This document shows positions 62,454 to 64,000 of a stretch of DNA of 64,000 nt, one piece after another; within the stretch, counting starts at the first letter, position 1, and the number at the start of each line of letters is the position of its first letter. The DNA comes from an uncultured Enhydrobacter sp. (GTDB lineage: Bacteria > Pseudomonadota > Gammaproteobacteria > Pseudomonadales > Moraxellaceae). The stretch spans positions 124,001 through 188,000 of the forward strand of contig CAMIOS010000001.1 of assembly GCA_946222995.1 (NCBI GenBank). Reading direction: 5' to 3'. The translations under genes and the position numbers were made by a program. The notes below the pieces were generated by a model, which was given only the letters and a program-made list of their open reading frames with translations, did not search any database and was not told where the DNA came from.

Positions 62454-63225
62454 ACAATACCACCGTACGAGCGAGCAAATCCGCCATCGTCTGCTTACGA
62501 GCGGTAAACCACATAATAAAGAATAGCGGCAGTAGCACCACTTTTAACAGCTCACGAAACAAGGCATGGAAAAAATTAATCCGTTGTCCCTGCATGCCAA
62601 ACACCCACAATCCCATCATCATCTTACCAATCGTGCCTTGCCGCCCGCTACTGGTAAAAATCGCCATATACAACAAATAAATCAGCACCGCCGACACTAT
62701 CAAGGTTTGGTCATTAATGCCGTTAATTTTAAGCTGTTTGACAATCTTAGGGACTGCCAATTGATATGCCAACCCAAGCAACAAACCAATAAATACCACA
62801 TCAAACACAAACGCAAACCCCCGTTTAAACATCCCCGCATAGACCATTTGGCTGGCAAGTTTTCTTGAATGATAGACCGAAGGCGGCAGGCTTGGCGAAG
62901 GCGATACATAGCTATCTGGATAGCCGTTTTGGTAGTTATTTTGATAGCCGTCTTGAGAGGGTTGCTGGGTATAAACAGGCTGTAAATATTGTGGGGCTAT
63001 CGGCGGGGCGACAGGCGGCACATACATTGGTTGTTGAGGCGGCTGTGATTGTGAGGTTTGCGGCATTGTCCATTGTGCTGTTGATGTGGATGGTGTGGTT
63101 TGAGCAAATTGACCTTGTGATACGGCATTATCTGACACAGGCAAAAACGTGCGTCCGCCACAGTTGGGGCACATAACGGCTGTTTTGGGCAGGATTTGAC
63201 CACAAGTTTGGCAATTGATTTTCAT
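62440..63225 (-). CDS. RDD-family membrane protein with N-terminal zinc ribbon
   Basis: A 261-aa protein. The N-terminus is a zinc ribbon, C-x2-C...C-x2-C (INCQTCGQILPKTAVMCPNC). A ~90-residue Pro/Gln/Tyr/Ser-rich linker leads to an RDD domain (KRGFAFVFDVVFIGLLLGLA, GRQGTIGKMMMGLWV, ARKQTMADLLARTVVLYD) with three or four membrane helices. RDD proteins are poorly characterised; some act as ion exchangers. The start at 63225 (MKINCQTCG) follows GAGAAA and replaces a TTG four codons upstream. It overlaps the next gene and belongs to the SEDS/PBP cluster. Confidence 0.85.
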   Translation of the reverse strand: MKINCQTCGQILPKTAVMCPNCGGRTFLPVSDNAVSQGQFAQTTPSTSTAQWTMPQTSQSQPPQQPMYVPPVAPPIAPQYLQPVYTQQPSQDGYQNNYQNGYPDSYVSPSPSLPPSVYHSRKLASQMVYAGMFKRGFAFVFDVVFIGLLLGLAYQLAVPKIVKQLKINGINDQTLIVSAVLIYLLYMAIFTSSGRQGTIGKMMMGLWVFGMQGQRINFFHALFRELLKVVLLPLFFIMWFTARKQTMADLLARTVVLYDPS

Positions 63226-63311
63226 GCATTTTCTCAAAATTGATGTTAAAGTGATAGGTTAAATCATGTCTAATTTGGTACGCCGATAAATTTCTGCTGC
63301 TATCGCTATCG

Positions 63312-64000
63312 CTAACCTACCCAGTTAAACGGCGGTTTACAAGCATTGGGCGATGGCATTTCACCACGGTTATTTTGCGCATCAATCACCGTAAGCACTT
63401 TTTTAGCAATCGGCACCAACTCAGGGTAAGTCTGCGGGTATTTAAGCATATTTTGACAGCGTTTTGCCCTGTCATCAGCGGTGTAATATTGCGCCAACAA
63501 CGCCCCGACTGCCGCCGCTTGATTGCCATCTTTGACCGCCAATGCTGAGGCTAATTCAATCATATAGGTATTGGGGTATTTATTGGCATCACGGGGTGTT
63601 TGTAAGGCATACAGTACAAAGTCTTTGGCATTGGGGTAGTTGTTTTTGACCAGATAAAACGCCAAGTTTGCTACATACTCGCCTTGGGTAGGTTGATTTT
63701 TGACCGCTTGGGCTTGTAAGTATAAGGCGGCTTTGGGGTCTTTTTTATTCCAGTAATAATTTTTTGCCGATTCATTGTATTGCTTGGCAAGATTTTTATT
63801 GACAGGTTGCGAGGCAAAAAATCCCATATCTGCCTCCCGAAACGCTTTTAATGCCATCGCCATGGTGCCATCAATATCATGCGTGTTAGCGGTATTAATC
63901 AATTGACTTAGTTGTGGCTCGCCTTGTTTGGCCGTTTGTTTGACTGCCGCTAAAAAATCAGATGAAAACCCTAAGCTGTCTTGATACAGACTATCTGTCG
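63312..64000 (-). CDS. Helical-repeat protein, N-terminus outside the window
   Basis: The frame is open from the window edge (base 64000) to the stop at 63312, at least 229 residues, so the gene starts beyond the window; the internal TTG at 63902 is not its start. The visible part has TPR-like helical pairs: FSSDFLAAVKQTAKQGEPQL, DIDGTMAMALKAFREADMGF, DPKAALYLQAQAVKNQPTQG and EYVANLAFYLVKNNYPNAK. It ends in a region with two cysteines (RAKRCQNMLKYP, NACKPPFNWVG). Gene order makes it part of the SEDS/PBP cluster. Function unknown; a scaffold role is a guess. Confidence 0.75.
   Translation of the reverse strand, partial: TDSLYQDSLGFSSDFLAAVKQTAKQGEPQLSQLINTANTHDIDGTMAMALKAFREADMGFFASQPVNKNLAKQYNESAKNYYWNKKDPKAALYLQAQAVKNQPTQGEYVANLAFYLVKNNYPNAKDFVLYALQTPRDANKYPNTYMIELASALAVKDGNQAAAVGALLAQYYTADDRAKRCQNMLKYPQTYPELVPIAKKVLTVIDAQNNRGEMPSPNACKPPFNWVG

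Noticed and set aside
1..64000. CRISPR arrays, insertion sequences and prophage genes
   Set aside because: No regularly spaced repeats, transposase motifs, terminal inverted repeats or phage structural genes were seen.

Overview
The window is a chromosomal segment of a gammaproteobacterium of the family Moraxellaceae, most like Moraxella/Faucicola osloensis or a close Psychrobacter-like relative. This placement is an inference from moderately AT-rich DNA, the protein sequences, a short CysE with a C-terminal extension, the trmJ-cysE pairing, a RecBCD locus and several Moraxellaceae-type hypothetical proteins. No database search was run. No CRISPR array, insertion sequence, prophage or rRNA operon was seen.

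Layout. 1-580: tail of a small Cys-rich protein, then an unlabelled 6S RNA gene (ssrS) with its own promoter and terminator on the minus strand. 580-3930: gpmI and a C-terminal processing protease. 3985-9800 (minus): dnaE, an orphan Hpt-domain protein, trmJ and cysE, probably one transcription unit. 9800-10200: a decayed gene fragment and a tRNA-Arg(CCU). 10300-13300: a small unknown protein, a phasin-like protein, pdxA and an NlpD-type LysM/LytM lipoprotein. 13660-21750: a short-chain dehydrogenase and a sulfate-assimilation block (sat, GST, sulfite reductase, DUF934, PAPS reductase, cysG). 21770-23340: folE and fabI. 24620-36130: recC, recB, recD. 36200-42800: hypoxanthine phosphoribosyltransferase, an unknown protein, a tandem pair of related large lipoproteins and the ribosomal oxygenase roxA. 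43030-53400: acyl-CoA synthetase, a lipase-like hydrolase, the large NAD-glutamate dehydrogenase, a BASS-like transporter, a small membrane protein, a GNAT enzyme and thiE. 53446-64000 (minus): an RluA-family pseudouridine synthase and a non-canonical SEDS/penicillin-binding-protein cluster that runs off the window.

The sulfur genes form a coherent pathway: sulfate to APS (Sat), PAPS to sulfite (CysH), sulfite to sulfide (CysI-like, with siroheme from CysG), and supply of O-acetylserine (CysE). APS kinase is not in the window.

Two observations stand out. First, the 53-64 kb cluster joins an oversized SEDS-type glycosyltransferase (746 aa, large extracytoplasmic N-terminal domain) and a 996-aa Cys-rich transpeptidase-like protein with RDD/zinc-ribbon, coiled-coil membrane, repeat-rich and Pro-rich proteins. 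An orphan NadS-like regulator lies antisense between the two wall-enzyme genes. This looks like a dedicated, poorly described envelope-synthesis system. Second, a 16-bp word (AAATAGCCTAAGTAAA) occurs four times exactly and once with two changes. Each copy is in frame as Asn-Ser-Leu-Ser-Lys in a variable linker of an unrelated protein (PdxA, CysG, RecC, RecB, RecD), suggesting a genome-wide dispersed repeat or uptake-like sequence.
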